NCBI GenBank assembly: GCA_004556565.1
Contig: SFGN01000031.1
Coordinates: 1-62,218, forward strand
Reading direction: 5' to 3'
Length of the DNA: 62,218 nucleotides
DNA from: Lachnospiraceae bacterium
GTDB lineage: Bacteria; Bacillota_A; Clostridia; Lachnospirales; Lachnospiraceae
In this document: piece by piece, positions 1 through 8,592 of the stretch
How positions within the stretch are numbered: position 1 is the stretch's first letter
Layout of the letters: each line of letters opens with the position of its first letter
Made by a program: the position numbers and the translations under genes
Notes under the pieces: generated by a model
What the model was told of the DNA's origin: nothing
What the model saw: the letters and a program-made list of their open reading frames with translations, nothing else
Databases searched by the model: none

Positions 1-1569
1 ATCTCCTGTGTGGTCTGCTGGCTTCCTTTCCTGTCCCTCTCATGCACCAGAATCTTTTCCACGAACTCATTCAGCATATATGTGGTCAGTTCATCAAAAT
101 TCTGATATTTGTCCACCAGTGCAATAAATCTTTCCGCAGACCGTCTGCCATTTTCATATCCGGCTACCTCTGCTTCCAATTCTGAAATTTCCGCTGTCAG
201 TTCTTTCTGTTCTTTGGAATACTGCCCATCAAGGACTGCGTAACGTTCGTCCGGCAGCTTACCGAGGATATTATCCTCATATATCCGGCAGATCAGTTTT
301 TCCAGTTCCTGCAGACGCTTTTTCGCTTCTGCTATCCTGTTTTTCAGCCTCACGATTTCACTGGACTGCTGGGAATTCTGTGTTGTCTTCACTGTCTCAA
401 TGAACTCTTCCCGGTTCAGATGGGAATATTCTGCGATAGCTTTCAGCAGGTCTTTTATCAGCTCCATCACAATATCCGCATTAATCCTGTGCTGTGTCGG
501 GCAGAGTGTTCCAACCGGAACCTTGCTATATGCAGAACAGGTATATTGAGGGATTCTTTTCCCATTATTTACCCGGTGCACATACATTTTTGCCCCGCAA
601 TCCGCACAATACATCAGCCCTGTCAATGGATGGTGCTTCTCCCCATCCGTCCGGGTATCTGCGGACATTCTTCCGGATCCTCTGGACATTATCAAAGGTT
701 TCCTGATCAATGATCGCTTCCTGCGTGTCCTCAAATACTGTCCAGTTATCTTCGGACACATAATGGCTCTTTTTGTCCTTAAAATGCTTTCTGGTCTTGA
801 AATTAACAGTGTGGCCAAGATATTCCCGCTTTTTCAGGATTCCTGCCACCGTTGACGACCCCCACGCATAGGGATCTTTGATCTCGTCTACTCTTCCCTG
901 CCATAATCCTGCCCCATGCCTTGCCATGTGTACTGCCGGGATCTCCACCTGGTCTTCTTTCAGCTTCTTTGCGATCTGGTAAGGACCATATCCGTCCATC
1001 GTCATCTGAAAAATCCTGCGGACAACCTGTGCAGCCTCTTCATCCACAATCCAGTGTTCCTTATTTTCCGGGTCTTTCAGATATCCGTATGGTGTGGTGC
1101 TTGCAACGTGCTTCCCGGAATTGCCTTTTGCCTTAAAGGTAGACCGGATCTTTTTGCTCGTGTCTTTCGCATACCACTCATTCATAATGTTTCGGAAAGG
1201 AAGAAAATCATCATCCCCATTCAGGCTGTCATGACCATCATTGATAGCAATCAGCCTGACCTGCTTCTGCCGCAGCATTTCCTGAATCTGACCGACCATC
1301 AGATAATCACGTCCCAACCGGCTCATATCCTTTATGATCACCGTCCCGATCTGCCCGGCTTTGATAGCATCCATCATGCTGACAAATCCCGGGCGGTCAA
1401 ACCTTGTGCCGGATATGCCATCATCCGTAAAATGGATATACGGGGTAAGTCCATGGGATTCTGCATATTCTGAAAGCATCTGCTTCTGGTTCGATATACT
1501 GTTGCTCTCGCCCATAAGATCATCATCATGGCTGAGACGCTCATACAATGCGGTAAGTTTCTCCTGCAT
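1..1569 (-). pseudogene. Large serine recombinase, frameshifted, 3' end beyond the window
   Basis: Site-specific recombinase of the TndX/TnpX type that excises and integrates conjugative elements. The N-terminal resolvase domain carries the catalytic serine at residue 13 (YERLSHDD) and the IKDMSRLGRD helix, followed by the recombinase domain. The frame is lost at about 635-650, in a GGGGAGAAG context consistent with loss of one GA dinucleotide. In the +1 frame the reading continues with the zinc-ribbon start (LTGLMYCADCGAKM), the coiled coil and the C-terminal domain, open to base 1. Start ATG at 1569 is preceded by GGAGG. A frameshifted N-terminal product of 334 residues would lack DNA-binding parts. 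Frameshift or sequencing error cannot be told apart. Confidence 0.85.
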
Positions 1570-1731
1570 CCGTTTTCCTCCTTCCTTTCATTTTTCATTG
1601 CCTGTTTTCATTCCATATCCGTTCCTGTACCGGGTTCCAATGTTTCCGGGACGTATATTCCAGAAAAGATACGCTGAATGCACATTCAAATCTGGTATCA
1701 CTATGGGCAGGCTGTTCCGTTGTCAAGGTTC

Positions 1732-1761
1732 GTGTAAGGAGCTTCAAAAAGTTCCCTACAC
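1732..1761. repeat. Imperfect 30-bp palindrome between broken ICE genes
   Basis: GTGTAAGGAGCTT and AAGTTCCCTACAC face each other. A related copy of one arm (TTCCTTACAC) recurs near 1849-1858. They lie in the scar between the recombinase and the truncated coupling gene and may be ends of a lost insertion sequence. I do not recognise the family. Confidence 0.4.
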
Positions 1762-1783
1762 TTAACCCAGCGCTCGGACACCC

Positions 1784-2926
1784 TTATACAAGGCAGTAAC
1801 GCAACTTTTTTAAATTTCTCTGGATTTCGTGTCGGTTTGAAAAATTCCTTACACTATATCCAGACTGGCGAGGCAAAATGTTGCCATCCTTTGAGAATGT
1901 TTTTAAAAAAGTACAATTTCGTGTTTGAGGCAAAAAATAAGCCTCAAGAGACTTTTTAATCATTTTGGAGCTCCAATTTCCTAAAAAATGATGATTAAGA
2001 AGTCTCTTCAAGCTTATAACACCCGCCGGGTCTTTTGCCTCCAGGTCTGCAAAAAGGAGGTCAACGGGGCTTTGGTAGTCCTCGTCGTCCTCCTTCGCTT
2101 CGCTGGCATTGATAAGGTCAAGCAGCGTTATGAAGTTTTTTTCGTCCTCCGTGGCCTCATACCAGATGTAGCCAATCAGGGCGGAATAGTAGAGGCGTTC
2201 CGCCTTGACCCAAAAATCTTCGGAAGATTTATCACCTTCACCTTTGGTATTCAGGATCAGTGCGTTTACCAGCTTCAAAATATCCTTTTCCGAGCGGATA
2301 TACGCCAGCGGATTGTATTTCATGGATTTTTTGAAATTGATAAGGTTAAGGCTCTTGATACGGTATTTCTTCATTTCAAGCAGGCGGCCGACTTCGTTTA
2401 AGATCGTGCCCTTCGGGTCCGTGACCACATACGAGGAATGGCACTGGAGCAACGAAGGCTTGCAGAAGAACCTTGTTTTTCCGCTGCCGCTGCCGCCGAT
2501 CACAAGGATATTCTTGTTTCTGGCATACTTTGGCTGCTTCGGTCTGCTTGACATGGTGATCCGCTCCGTCTGGGTGATGGGGATGTTGTTGAAAAAATCC
2601 TCGTCCATAAACGGGGCGATATCTGCCGGTGTTCCCCATCGGGCGCTGCCGTACTCCATGCCGAGACGGTATTTCTTCGCGTTCTTGCCCTTCATGTGGA
2701 CAGCCACGCGCAGGATCACCGCACCAGCTATACCGATCAGCAGGTCGATGGGGTGAAGGCTGGGCGCAAGAGAGGAAAACGCTGCCGTGAAGCCGTCACC
2801 GATGGAGAGTATCTTTGCGGAAAGGTCCGCGCCCGGTGCCAGCCGGAAGGCCTGGGATACCTTGTCGAAGGGATACACGAACAGGAGATACGGGAGGTTT
2901 AACAGGAGCAATTTCTTCACATTCAT
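1784..2926 (-). pseudogene. VirD4/TraG-type conjugative coupling protein, C-terminally truncated
   Basis: T4SS coupling ATPase that brings the relaxosome to the transfer channel at the membrane. N-terminal hydrophobic segments (residues about 5-20 and 60-80) are followed by the conserved ARWGT region and Walker A GGSGSGKT (about residue 145), then STYVVTDPKG-like sequence (SSYVVTDPKG). Family members are about 600 residues. Similarity stops near residue 302 (DPAGVIS), and the last ~75 residues are unrelated. The break coincides with an inverted repeat at 1937-2017, so an insertion and deletion removed the Walker B and all downstream domains. The start overlaps the stop of pcfB by four bases (ATGA-type coupling). 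Confidence 0.85.
1937..2017. repeat. Long imperfect inverted repeat at the coupling-gene breakpoint
   Basis: Arms 1937-1966 and 1983-2017 match over about 28 bases (core AAGTCTCTT with TTAATCAT), with a 16-base loop containing GGAGCTCC. It starts exactly where coupling-protein similarity stops, so it probably marks the end of inserted DNA. Confidence 0.6.
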
Positions 2927-3411
2927 AGCTGCACGCTCCGATCTTTGACCTTGACTTTCTCCCGGTCAATGGTTCGTTGTTCAGCCATCTGTGCCGCCTT
3001 TTCCTTCGCCTGGGCCAGCCGCTCACAGACAGAAGTCCTTTCCTCCCGGCTCATTTTCCGGCTGGCGAACTCCTGGAAGGCCGCCGTGATCGCGTCTGCA
3101 TCCCGGCTTTTGAAAAAGACCAGGTAGCGGGGCTGCTCGGCGGTAGTGTCCTTCTTCAAGGCGAAATCCACATGGTATTTCTTCGCCACATGGGTAAATG
3201 CCTTGATATTCCTGTCGCTGATCTCGATATTGGCAAGCCCGGCGTTCTGTCCGGCAAGCTGTTTGAGGGTCTGTTTGCCCCGGTGCATTTTCGGGGACTT
3301 GTTTTTCTGCGCCTCCAGGAACTTTTGCAGGGCTTTTTCAAGCACCTGCTCGCTCATTTTGGCGCCGTCAACGATCAGGGCAACGGCCTTGCCGGTTACT
3401 TCTTCCTGCAT
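2923..3411 (-). CDS. pcfB: PcfB-family (DUF3801) conjugation accessory protein
   Basis: Small protein (162 aa) found next to coupling proteins in Gram-positive conjugative elements; PcfB of pCF10 works with the relaxase PcfG at the relaxosome. The DUF3801 fold is recognisable from the opening VTGKAVALIVDGAKMSEQVL, the helix ending with the KNKSPKMHRGKQTLKQL stretch, and the KYHVDFALKKD and YLVFFKSRDAD strands. The C-terminus is charged. The gene sits between the replication initiator (its ATG one base below that gene's stop) and the coupling gene, which it overlaps by four bases, giving a tightly coupled minus-strand operon. Appears intact. Family assignment is good; partner interaction is inferred from the family. 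Confidence 0.8.
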   Translation of the reverse strand: MQEEVTGKAVALIVDGAKMSEQVLEKALQKFLEAQKNKSPKMHRGKQTLKQLAGQNAGLANIEISDRNIKAFTHVAKKYHVDFALKKDTTAEQPRYLVFFKSRDADAITAAFQEFASRKMSREERTSVCERLAQAKEKAAQMAEQRTIDREKVKVKDRSVQL

Positions 3412-4299
3412 TTAGCCCCGCCCCCTTTGCCCGTCCCCGTACATATCGTGCTGCACCAGGGAAGAATAGTAATTGCCGATGGTGACAGGAGCGTTATACA
3501 GGGCTGCCAGGAGATATTTCTTGATATTGCGGACATAGGTGGTGTTGTCCCTCATGCAGTCCATGACATACTGCACATGGGAACTGTCCAGCTTCATAAA
3601 GCGGGATTTGACCACTTCCGCCGGATAATCGTCACCGGCTACACAGATCGTCTTTCTGGCAGAGCAGACGGTATCCACGATCAGCTCCGCGATCTCGTCA
3701 AGCTGTTCACGGTCAATGTGGCTGTCCTGGATCAGATACTCATACCCGATATTCTCAAAAATGACCTCCCTGTATGCTTCTCTGGCTCCCATCCCATCCG
3801 TTCCCATCCTTGCCCCTGCGGGGGTAGGGGGATTTGATTGGATAGGATTTGATGGTTCCGTAATTGATAAATCTTTTTTTGATTTCTGGTTACTTGATCC
3901 TTTCGTATTTAATTGTGCGGGTTCTCCCTGCATAGGCGCATCCAATGTTGGATTTACCTGTACGGGATTTTCCAATATAGGTGTTCCCTGTATAGGCTCC
4001 GGCTGTTTAGGTTGCTCTAAGATGGTGTACTCGATTGAGCCGAGCTGTCCGTTTTCATTACGGACACGCTCACGGATCAGATAGCCGTGTGCCTCCAGCT
4101 CACGGATACCGCCGCTGATACTGTCAATGCCGTCCTTACAGATATGGGCGAGACCTTTCATGGTGTAGTCCCAATCCTCCGGCAGCGACAGCATGAGGGA
4201 GAGCAGCCCCTTCGCTTTCAGGGACAATGACCTGTTGCGCAGGTGGTGGTTCGACATGACCGTATAATCACGGGTCTTGTCTATTCGGAAAACTGCCAT
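3412..4299 (-). CDS. RepA_N-like/DUF6017 replication initiator of the ICE
   Basis: Winged-helix protein (295 aa) of the kind annotated as replication initiator A or DUF6017 in Tn1549-like elements. Such proteins are thought to allow theta replication of the excised circle. The N-terminal helix-turn-helix domain is clear (residues about 15-95; RNRSLSLKAKGLLSLMLSLP, then a recognition helix around ISGGIRELEAHGYL). A low-complexity Pro/Gln/Asn linker (residues 105-165) leads to a second helical domain. Start ATG at 4299 is preceded by an excellent AAGGAGGTAACAGGTC. Intact. It shares a terminal base region with pcfB. What it binds cannot be read from the sequence. Confidence 0.7.
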   Translation of the reverse strand: MAVFRIDKTRDYTVMSNHHLRNRSLSLKAKGLLSLMLSLPEDWDYTMKGLAHICKDGIDSISGGIRELEAHGYLIRERVRNENGQLGSIEYTILEQPKQPEPIQGTPILENPVQVNPTLDAPMQGEPAQLNTKGSSNQKSKKDLSITEPSNPIQSNPPTPAGARMGTDGMGAREAYREVIFENIGYEYLIQDSHIDREQLDEIAELIVDTVCSARKTICVAGDDYPAEVVKSRFMKLDSSHVQYVMDCMRDNTTYVRNIKKYLLAALYNAPVTIGNYYSSLVQHDMYGDGQRGRG

Positions 4300-4498
4300 G
4301 ACCTGTTACCTCCTTCCTCGATGATTGAAGTGTTGATTTTCGGTGTTTTGACCGTCTGTATCCCTCCGATATCCTCCGCATGGGAAAACATCCGCACCCT
4401 TGCGGTTCGTGGCATACAGAGAAAAGAACAGCGAATTTTCTACCCGTATTGATACAGTTTTCGGGGCACTCCTTACAGATCACGGTCTTTGTGGTCAT
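4268..4498 (-). CDS. Possible small Cys-containing protein, unknown
   Basis: A 76-residue frame beginning inside the 3' end of the preceding broken gene (26-base overlap) and running over the ribosome binding site of the initiator gene. It opens with MTTKTVICKECPENC, containing three cysteines, and has further cysteines at a CGC pair. The C-terminal half is basic and looks like a by-product of the intergenic region. No good ribosome binding site of its own. It could be translationally coupled or a chance frame; I lean to uncertain. Confidence 0.25.
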   Translation of the reverse strand: MTTKTVICKECPENCINTGRKFAVLFSVCHEPQGCGCFPMRRISEGYRRSKHRKSTLQSSRKEVTGHGSFPNRQDP

Positions 4499-4891
4499 AT
4501 CGGATGTTGCCGGCTATGACCTTCGCATGGTTCTTTATCCTGATAAATCCCTTATCCTGGTTCTTCAGGGCCTTGCCGTAACCGGCTTCTGTCAGGAACA
4601 GGCGCATTTTATCACCCTTGTATCCCATGGGGGACTCATGGGAGAGGACGTCAAAGACGATCATGTGGCGGGTATCGGGATCGAACCGCTCCAGGGCCAT
4701 GATATCGTGACCGGCCAGCTTCTGGGCGCCGGATTGCTGCCTGGCCTCCGCCAGCATTTCCCCGATAGTCCTTGCCTTGCCGCCTTGTCCGGTGCATAGC
4801 GCCAGGTTATGTAAATCTCATTCAGGGCGGCTCCCTGGCTGGTGCCCTCGACCTGATAGATCATCCTTTTTTCAGCTTCACTTAAATTCAT
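4473..4891 (-). pseudogene. Conjugative-element accessory protein of unknown function, frameshifted
   Basis: Two halves in different frames both look coding. The first, from ATG at 4891 (ribosome binding site AAGGAGC), reads MNLSEAEKRMIYQVEG up to KAARQ near 4771. The second continues through TIGEMLAEARQQSGAQKLAGH to the stop at 4473. The second half, with the AGHDIMALERFDPDTRHMI region, resembles a protein common in Tn1549-like elements of gut Firmicutes. The frame changes at about 4771. I do not know the function. An internal deletion at the same point is possible. Confidence 0.6.
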
Positions 4892-4920
4892 TTATCCGGC
4901 TCCTTCCTAAAATGGGCAAC

Positions 4921-4953
4921 AAAAAAGCCACAGGTTTTTTGTGCCTGCGGCTT
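4921..4953 (-). terminator. Rho-independent terminator
   Basis: On the minus strand AAGCCGCAGG pairs with CCTGTGGCTT (one mismatch) and is followed by a T-run. It ends transcription entering from the rpsI side before the ICE genes start at 4891. Confidence 0.75.
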
Positions 4954-5171
4954 GTGCCATGCTTCGCTTATGTGGGAGCGGAAGACAACAGAAAAGGGAT
5001 ACCATTCGTGAAAATAGTATCCCTGCTCTGTAAACTTATTCAATTTTGGATGGTTGCATTGTCTGTCACTGTCCACAAAGCCTTGATTTTACTTGTTTTT
5101 CTCAACCATCCTTATCAAAGCCTTGCATTTCCGGGCTTTTTTCGCACTTTTCGATTTTGAAATCGGTCTGA
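4954..5171. other. ICE/chromosome boundary region next to rpsI 3' end
   Basis: No convincing gene. It holds two direct copies of AAAGCCTTG (about 5077 and 5117), 40 bases apart, the second in a small stem ending GGCTTTTTT on the plus strand. The 3' end of rpsI is a known integration site for several ICE families (established knowledge); these repeats could be integrase arm sites or part of the attachment site, but this is not shown. Confidence 0.35.
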
Positions 5172-5564
5172 TTATCTCTTAGAGAACTGAGGTGCTCTAC
5201 GAGCTGCTTTGAGACCGTACTTCTTACGTTCTTTCATTCTTGGGTCACGTGTCAGATATCCTTCTTTTTTCAGTACCGGTCTGTACTCCGGATCTGCCTG
5301 AAGGAGTGCTCTTGCGATTCCGTGGCGGATTGCTCCTGCCTGTCCTGTATAACCGCCTCCGCATACATTCACAAGAACATCAAATTTGTCAAGTGTTCCT
5401 GTTGCTACGAGCGGCTGGCGAACAACTACTTTCAGTGTCTCGAGACCCAGATAATCGTCGATATCTCTTTTATTAATTGTGATCTTGCCTGTTCCAGGTA
5501 CAAGGTATACTCTTGCGATTGATTTTTTTCTTCTTCCTGTTCCGTAATATTTTGTATTAGCCAC
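5172..5564 (-). CDS. rpsI: 30S ribosomal protein S9
   Basis: S9 (130 aa) of the small ribosomal subunit, whose C-terminal tail reaches the P-site tRNA. The full family pattern is present: YYGTGRRKKSIARV near the start, the GGGYTGQAGAIRHGIARAL block at about residues 68-88, and the invariant basic C-terminal tail RRAPQFSKR, ending Lys-Arg. It lies 27 bases below rplM and is co-transcribed with it from the promoter at 6137-6165. Ribosome binding site AAAGGAGGAAAT. The tail is intact although an ICE abuts the gene, as expected for elements that rebuild or avoid the coding end. Confidence 0.98.
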   Translation of the reverse strand: MANTKYYGTGRRKKSIARVYLVPGTGKITINKRDIDDYLGLETLKVVVRQPLVATGTLDKFDVLVNVCGGGYTGQAGAIRHGIARALLQADPEYRPVLKKEGYLTRDPRMKERKKYGLKAARRAPQFSKR

Positions 5565-5591
5565 TGTAATTTCCTCCTTTCAACCTTCTAT

Positions 5592-6020
5592 TTAAAATGT
5601 AATTACTTCCGGCTTCTGAGCCTGCTGAGCGTGTTCTGGTCCAGCGTACACATGAAGCTTTGTAATCATCTGTCTGCCTAAAGGTCCTTTTGGAAGCATT
5701 CCCTTAACAGCGAGCTCTACAACCTTCTCAGGCTTCTTTGCCATCATCTCTGCAAGTGTTGTCTCTCTCATACCGCCGACATACTCAGAGTGATTGTAGT
5801 AAATCTTCTGCTGAAGCTTTTTACCTGTTACTTTAACTTTTGCTGCATTAACAACAACAACGTAGTCACCTGTGTCAATATGCGGTGTAAATTCCGGTTT
5901 GTTCTTTCCTCTTAAAATCTTTGCAACTTCGGAAGCAAGACGTCCTAAAGTACATCCGTCAGCGTCTACGACATACCATTTTCTTTCGATCTTGTCCGGA
6001 TTAGCCATATAAGTTTTCAT
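5592..6020 (-). CDS. rplM: 50S ribosomal protein L13
   Basis: L13 (142 aa), an early-assembly protein of the large subunit. Family signatures are present: KTYMANPDKIERKWYVVDA at the start, LGRLASEVAKILRGKNKP, the HIDTGDYVVVVNAAKV strand and MLPKGPLGRQM at about residues 108-118. First gene of the rplM-rpsI operon. Start ATG at 6020 follows AGGAGGAACCCCC. The 110-base leader upstream can fold and may be the L13 leader known in Firmicutes. Confidence 0.98.
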   Translation of the reverse strand: MKTYMANPDKIERKWYVVDADGCTLGRLASEVAKILRGKNKPEFTPHIDTGDYVVVVNAAKVKVTGKKLQQKIYYNHSEYVGGMRETTLAEMMAKKPEKVVELAVKGMLPKGPLGRQMITKLHVYAGPEHAQQAQKPEVITF

Positions 6021-6021
6021 G

Positions 6022-6136
6022 GGGGTTCCTCCTGTTATTTTCTAAGTCATCTTAATATTGAATCAATGCGTTTATATGAAATCAGCGTACTCCGGGGCTT
6101 TGGCGTATGCTGTTTCTCCTTTTTTCATGCTGTAAT
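6022..6136 (-). ncRNA. Structured rplM leader, probable L13 autoregulatory leader
   Basis: Between promoter and start codon the minus strand forms a hairpin: CAGC, TAC, CC on one side pair with GG, GTA, GCTG on the other around an AAAGCCCC loop (about 6081-6111). Ribosomal-protein leaders of this operon (L13 leader) are established in Firmicutes; the match to that family is inferred from position and shape. Confidence 0.5.
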
Positions 6137-6165
6137 ATTATATTACGTTAAAATCAAATTGTCAA
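6137..6165 (-). promoter_or_regulatory. Sigma-A promoter of rplM-rpsI
   Basis: Perfect TTGACA (6160-6165), 17-base spacer, perfect TATAAT (6137-6142), about 115 bases upstream of the rplM start. Confidence 0.9.
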
Positions 6166-6342
6166 CATGTTTTTTACGGCATACTGAGAAGTCTCTAATC
6201 ATATTATGACGCCTGAAAGTTTGCTCAATTTTACTGTTTCTTCCTCTTTTTTTCACAATTCTTCCTCTTTATAGTAAGTTACTGTTCACGCCCAAACTGT
6301 AACTACAGTAATACCGAAATTCTGAATTTTGAATGATATCTA

Positions 6343-6371
6343 TTGTTGTTTCATGGCTTTTTTGGTATAGT
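6343..6371 (+). promoter_or_regulatory. Candidate promoter of the GH13 gene
   Basis: TTGTTG (6343-6348), 17 bases, TATAGT (6366-6371). A hairpin follows at 6386-6407. The rest of the 6166-6615 gap shows no gene. Confidence 0.5.
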
Positions 6372-6385
6372 ATTCACATAGTGTT

Positions 6386-6417
6386 CCGCAGCGAACAAAA
6401 GCTGCGGGATATTTTTT
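6386..6417 (+). terminator. Hairpin with weak T-tract in the GH13 leader
   Basis: CCGCAGC and GCTGCGG enclose an 8-base loop, followed by GATATTTTTTG. Sits just after the candidate promoter, so it may be an attenuator or a terminator. Confidence 0.45.
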
Positions 6418-6615
6418 GTAAAGCAGGAATATACTTTCCATTAATGTCAAGAAGATTCTGCACATTAACATAAGCAAAACGCTTTTATTTCCCGTTTTAC
6501 ACAGAATCCGCGGCAAAATCCCTCTGCGTCCAGTATTCGGTAAATATTATACTGCACGCGATGAATTTGGCAAGTGGATTTTTACACAACATTTTAGAGA
6601 AGGCAGGTATACTTT

Positions 6616-7926
6616 ATGTGGGCTTACAATGAAACTTTTTACCAGATTTACCCGATCGGGTTCTGCGGCGCGCCGGTCAGCAATGACGGAGTGACCGTGC
6701 CCAGAATCCGCAAAGTAGCTGAATGGGGCAGCTATTTAGAACAGCTTGGGATTGGCTCTGTCATCCTGAATCCTATTTTTGAATCAGACAATCACGGATA
6801 TGACACAAGAGATTTCAGGACGATCGACTGCCGTCTGGGAACGAATGAAGATTTTGAATATGTCTGCCGGACGCTTCATTCTCATAATATTAAAATCATC
6901 CTTGACGGGGTTTTCAATCACGTAGGCAGAGGCTTCTGGGCTTTTAAGGATGTTCAGGAAAAGCGCTGGGACTCTCCTTACAAAGACTGGTTCAATATCA
7001 ATTTTGACGGTAACAGCTGCTATAACGACGGTTTCTGGTACGAAGGATGGGAAGGTCATTACGAGCTGGTCAAATTGAATCTGCAGAATCCGGCAGTTGT
7101 TGATTATCTTCTGGACTGTGTACGGTTCTGGATAGAGGATTTCAATATCGACGGACTTCGTCTCGACGTAGCTTATTGTCTGGACCACAACTTTATGAAA
7201 ACTCTTCGTGCTTTCTGTGATCATACCAAACCTGGATTTGCGTTGATCGGTGAGGTTCTTTTCGGAGATTATAACAGGATTGTAAATGATGAGATGCTTC
7301 ACAGCTGTACGAATTATGAATGCTATAAAGGCATTTTTTCAAGCCTGAACAGCATGAATCTGTTTGAAATCGCACACTCCCTGAACAGACAGTACGGACC
7401 GGAACAATGGTGTCTTTACCGTGGAAAACATTTGATGAGTTTTGTCGATAATCACGATGTGACCCGTATTGCAAGCAATCTGACTAACAAAGAGCATCTT
7501 CCTCTTGCCTATGGGCTTCTTTTCGGCATGCCCGGTATTCCGTGCATTTACTACGGAAGCGAATGGGGCGAGCAGGGCGTGAAAGCACCGCATAATGATT
7601 ACGCGCTGCGACCCTGCTTTGAAGAACCGAAGCCGAATACGCTGACTGAACTGCTGATGAAACTCATCCGTATCCGCCGTGAAAGCGATGGACTTGTTAA
7701 CGGCAGCTATCATAATGTTGTCCTCACCAATCATCAGCTTGTTTTTGAAAGAAAAAGCGACAAAGAGCGCGTTCTCGTAGCCATCAATGCCTCTTCCGAA
7801 CCTTTTGAGGCACGCAATCACGAGCTGAACGGACAGTTTACAGAATTGCTGACAGATGCTGAAATCAGCATGAATGGCAGCCTGGAACTTCCGCCGTACA
7901 GTATGCAGTTCCTGAAAATGAACTAA
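6616..7926 (+). CDS. GH13 alpha-amylase family glycosidase (cyclomaltodextrinase-like)
   Basis: Alpha-glucan hydrolase (436 aa) with the (beta/alpha)8 barrel of GH13. All four conserved regions are visible: DGVFNHVG (about 107-114), GLRLDVAY with the nucleophile Asp (about 190), GEVLFGD with the acid Glu (about 223), and FVDNHD (about 287). No signal peptide, so it acts in the cytoplasm, probably on imported maltodextrins. It starts directly with the barrel and lacks the extra N-terminal domain of neopullulanases, making it a short form. A C-terminal beta domain follows residue ~370. Monocistronic, with a terminator at 7961-8014. Exact specificity cannot be told. Confidence 0.9.
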   Translation: MWAYNETFYQIYPIGFCGAPVSNDGVTVPRIRKVAEWGSYLEQLGIGSVILNPIFESDNHGYDTRDFRTIDCRLGTNEDFEYVCRTLHSHNIKIILDGVFNHVGRGFWAFKDVQEKRWDSPYKDWFNINFDGNSCYNDGFWYEGWEGHYELVKLNLQNPAVVDYLLDCVRFWIEDFNIDGLRLDVAYCLDHNFMKTLRAFCDHTKPGFALIGEVLFGDYNRIVNDEMLHSCTNYECYKGIFSSLNSMNLFEIAHSLNRQYGPEQWCLYRGKHLMSFVDNHDVTRIASNLTNKEHLPLAYGLLFGMPGIPCIYYGSEWGEQGVKAPHNDYALRPCFEEPKPNTLTELLMKLIRIRRESDGLVNGSYHNVVLTNHQLVFERKSDKERVLVAINASSEPFEARNHELNGQFTELLTDAEISMNGSLELPPYSMQFLKMN

Positions 7927-7960
7927 ATCAACATACAAGTCAAGAAAGCAATGCATATTA

Positions 7961-8014
7961 AATCCGCCCATATCCTCCGATGCCGTTTCCGGCTCATGGA
8001 CATGGGCGGATTTT
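7961..8014 (+). terminator. Terminator after the GH13 gene
   Basis: AATCCGCCCAT pairs with ATGGGCGGATT and a TTTT tract follows; works for the GH13 gene and, in reverse, partly for the flavin reductase gene. Confidence 0.7.
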
Positions 8015-8066
8015 ATGACACGCCACACAATAAAAATTTGGATTTTGAAGATTCTTGTGTGACTGT

Positions 8067-8573
8067 TTATGCCTTGACAAGCACTTTCTGAATCTCTGCA
8101 ATGTACATGAAATGATAATCTTTATGCGGATACCATTTTTCATCATTTTCCTTTACGATAAAGCACTCCGGCAGCATTTCCTGACAGTACTGCTTTTTGC
8201 AGATGAGAATCATATCAGCTTCTTCAAACGCAGTTGTCCCGTCTACGTAATACGGCGTCAGCCCCGCTTCCATTTCTTTATCACAGCCGCGGCCGGACTT
8301 GGTACCACAGATGCTCAGTGCCTTCCGGTAATCCTCTTTGTAGAAAGACAGTGTGAATATTTCATTGCTGTCAACAAATTCTCTTGTATATCTCTGCGGG
8401 CGGATATAAGCTGTCACCACATTCTTTCCCCACATAATACCGACACCTCCCCAGCTTGCAGTCATTGTATTATGCTTTTTCTCATCTCCTGCCGTAATCA
8501 GCATCCACTCTTTTCCGATTTTCGTAAATGGATTAAAACTCAGCTCTTCGACTGCGATTTCTTTAAATGCCAT
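8067..8573 (-). CDS. Flavin reductase-like FMN-binding protein
   Basis: Protein of the flavin reductase-like split-barrel family (168 aa), which binds FMN and often transfers electrons from NAD(P)H. The family pattern appears as the WMLITAGDEKKHNTMTASWGG start of the barrel (residues 23-43), then YIRPQRYTREFVDSNEIFTLSF around residues 76-97, typical of the FMN-binding loop. Start ATG at 8573 follows AAGGAG. It is just downstream of tyrS (20 bases), so may be read through from the T-box promoter. Physiological partner unknown. Confidence 0.8.
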   Translation of the reverse strand: MAFKEIAVEELSFNPFTKIGKEWMLITAGDEKKHNTMTASWGGVGIMWGKNVVTAYIRPQRYTREFVDSNEIFTLSFYKEDYRKALSICGTKSGRGCDKEMEAGLTPYYVDGTTAFEEADMILICKKQYCQEMLPECFIVKENDEKWYPHKDYHFMYIAEIQKVLVKA

Positions 8574-8592
8574 GATAATCAGCTCCTTATCT

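Larger units (their letters stand above)
1..5130. mobile_element. Remnant of a Tn1549-like integrative conjugative element
   Basis: A block of conjugative-element genes, all on the minus strand: large serine recombinase, VirD4/TraG coupling protein, PcfB (DUF3801), RepA-type initiator and a small accessory gene. In Tn1549-like elements the coupling protein is followed by a long transfer module and relaxase before the recombinase. Here the truncated coupling gene is only about 200 bases from the recombinase, so most transfer genes are gone. Three of its genes are broken, so it is probably immobile. The left end lies outside the window. The right end falls somewhere in 4954-5171, just past the rpsI stop codon; no attachment repeat could be fixed. 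Confidence 0.8.

Noticed and set aside
4888..5076. 62-codon minus-strand frame in the ICE boundary
   Set aside because: It runs through the terminator at 4921-4953 and has no ribosome binding site.
6784..7302. Long minus-strand frame inside the GH13 gene
   Set aside because: Antisense shadow of a well-supported gene; no ribosome binding site or family features.
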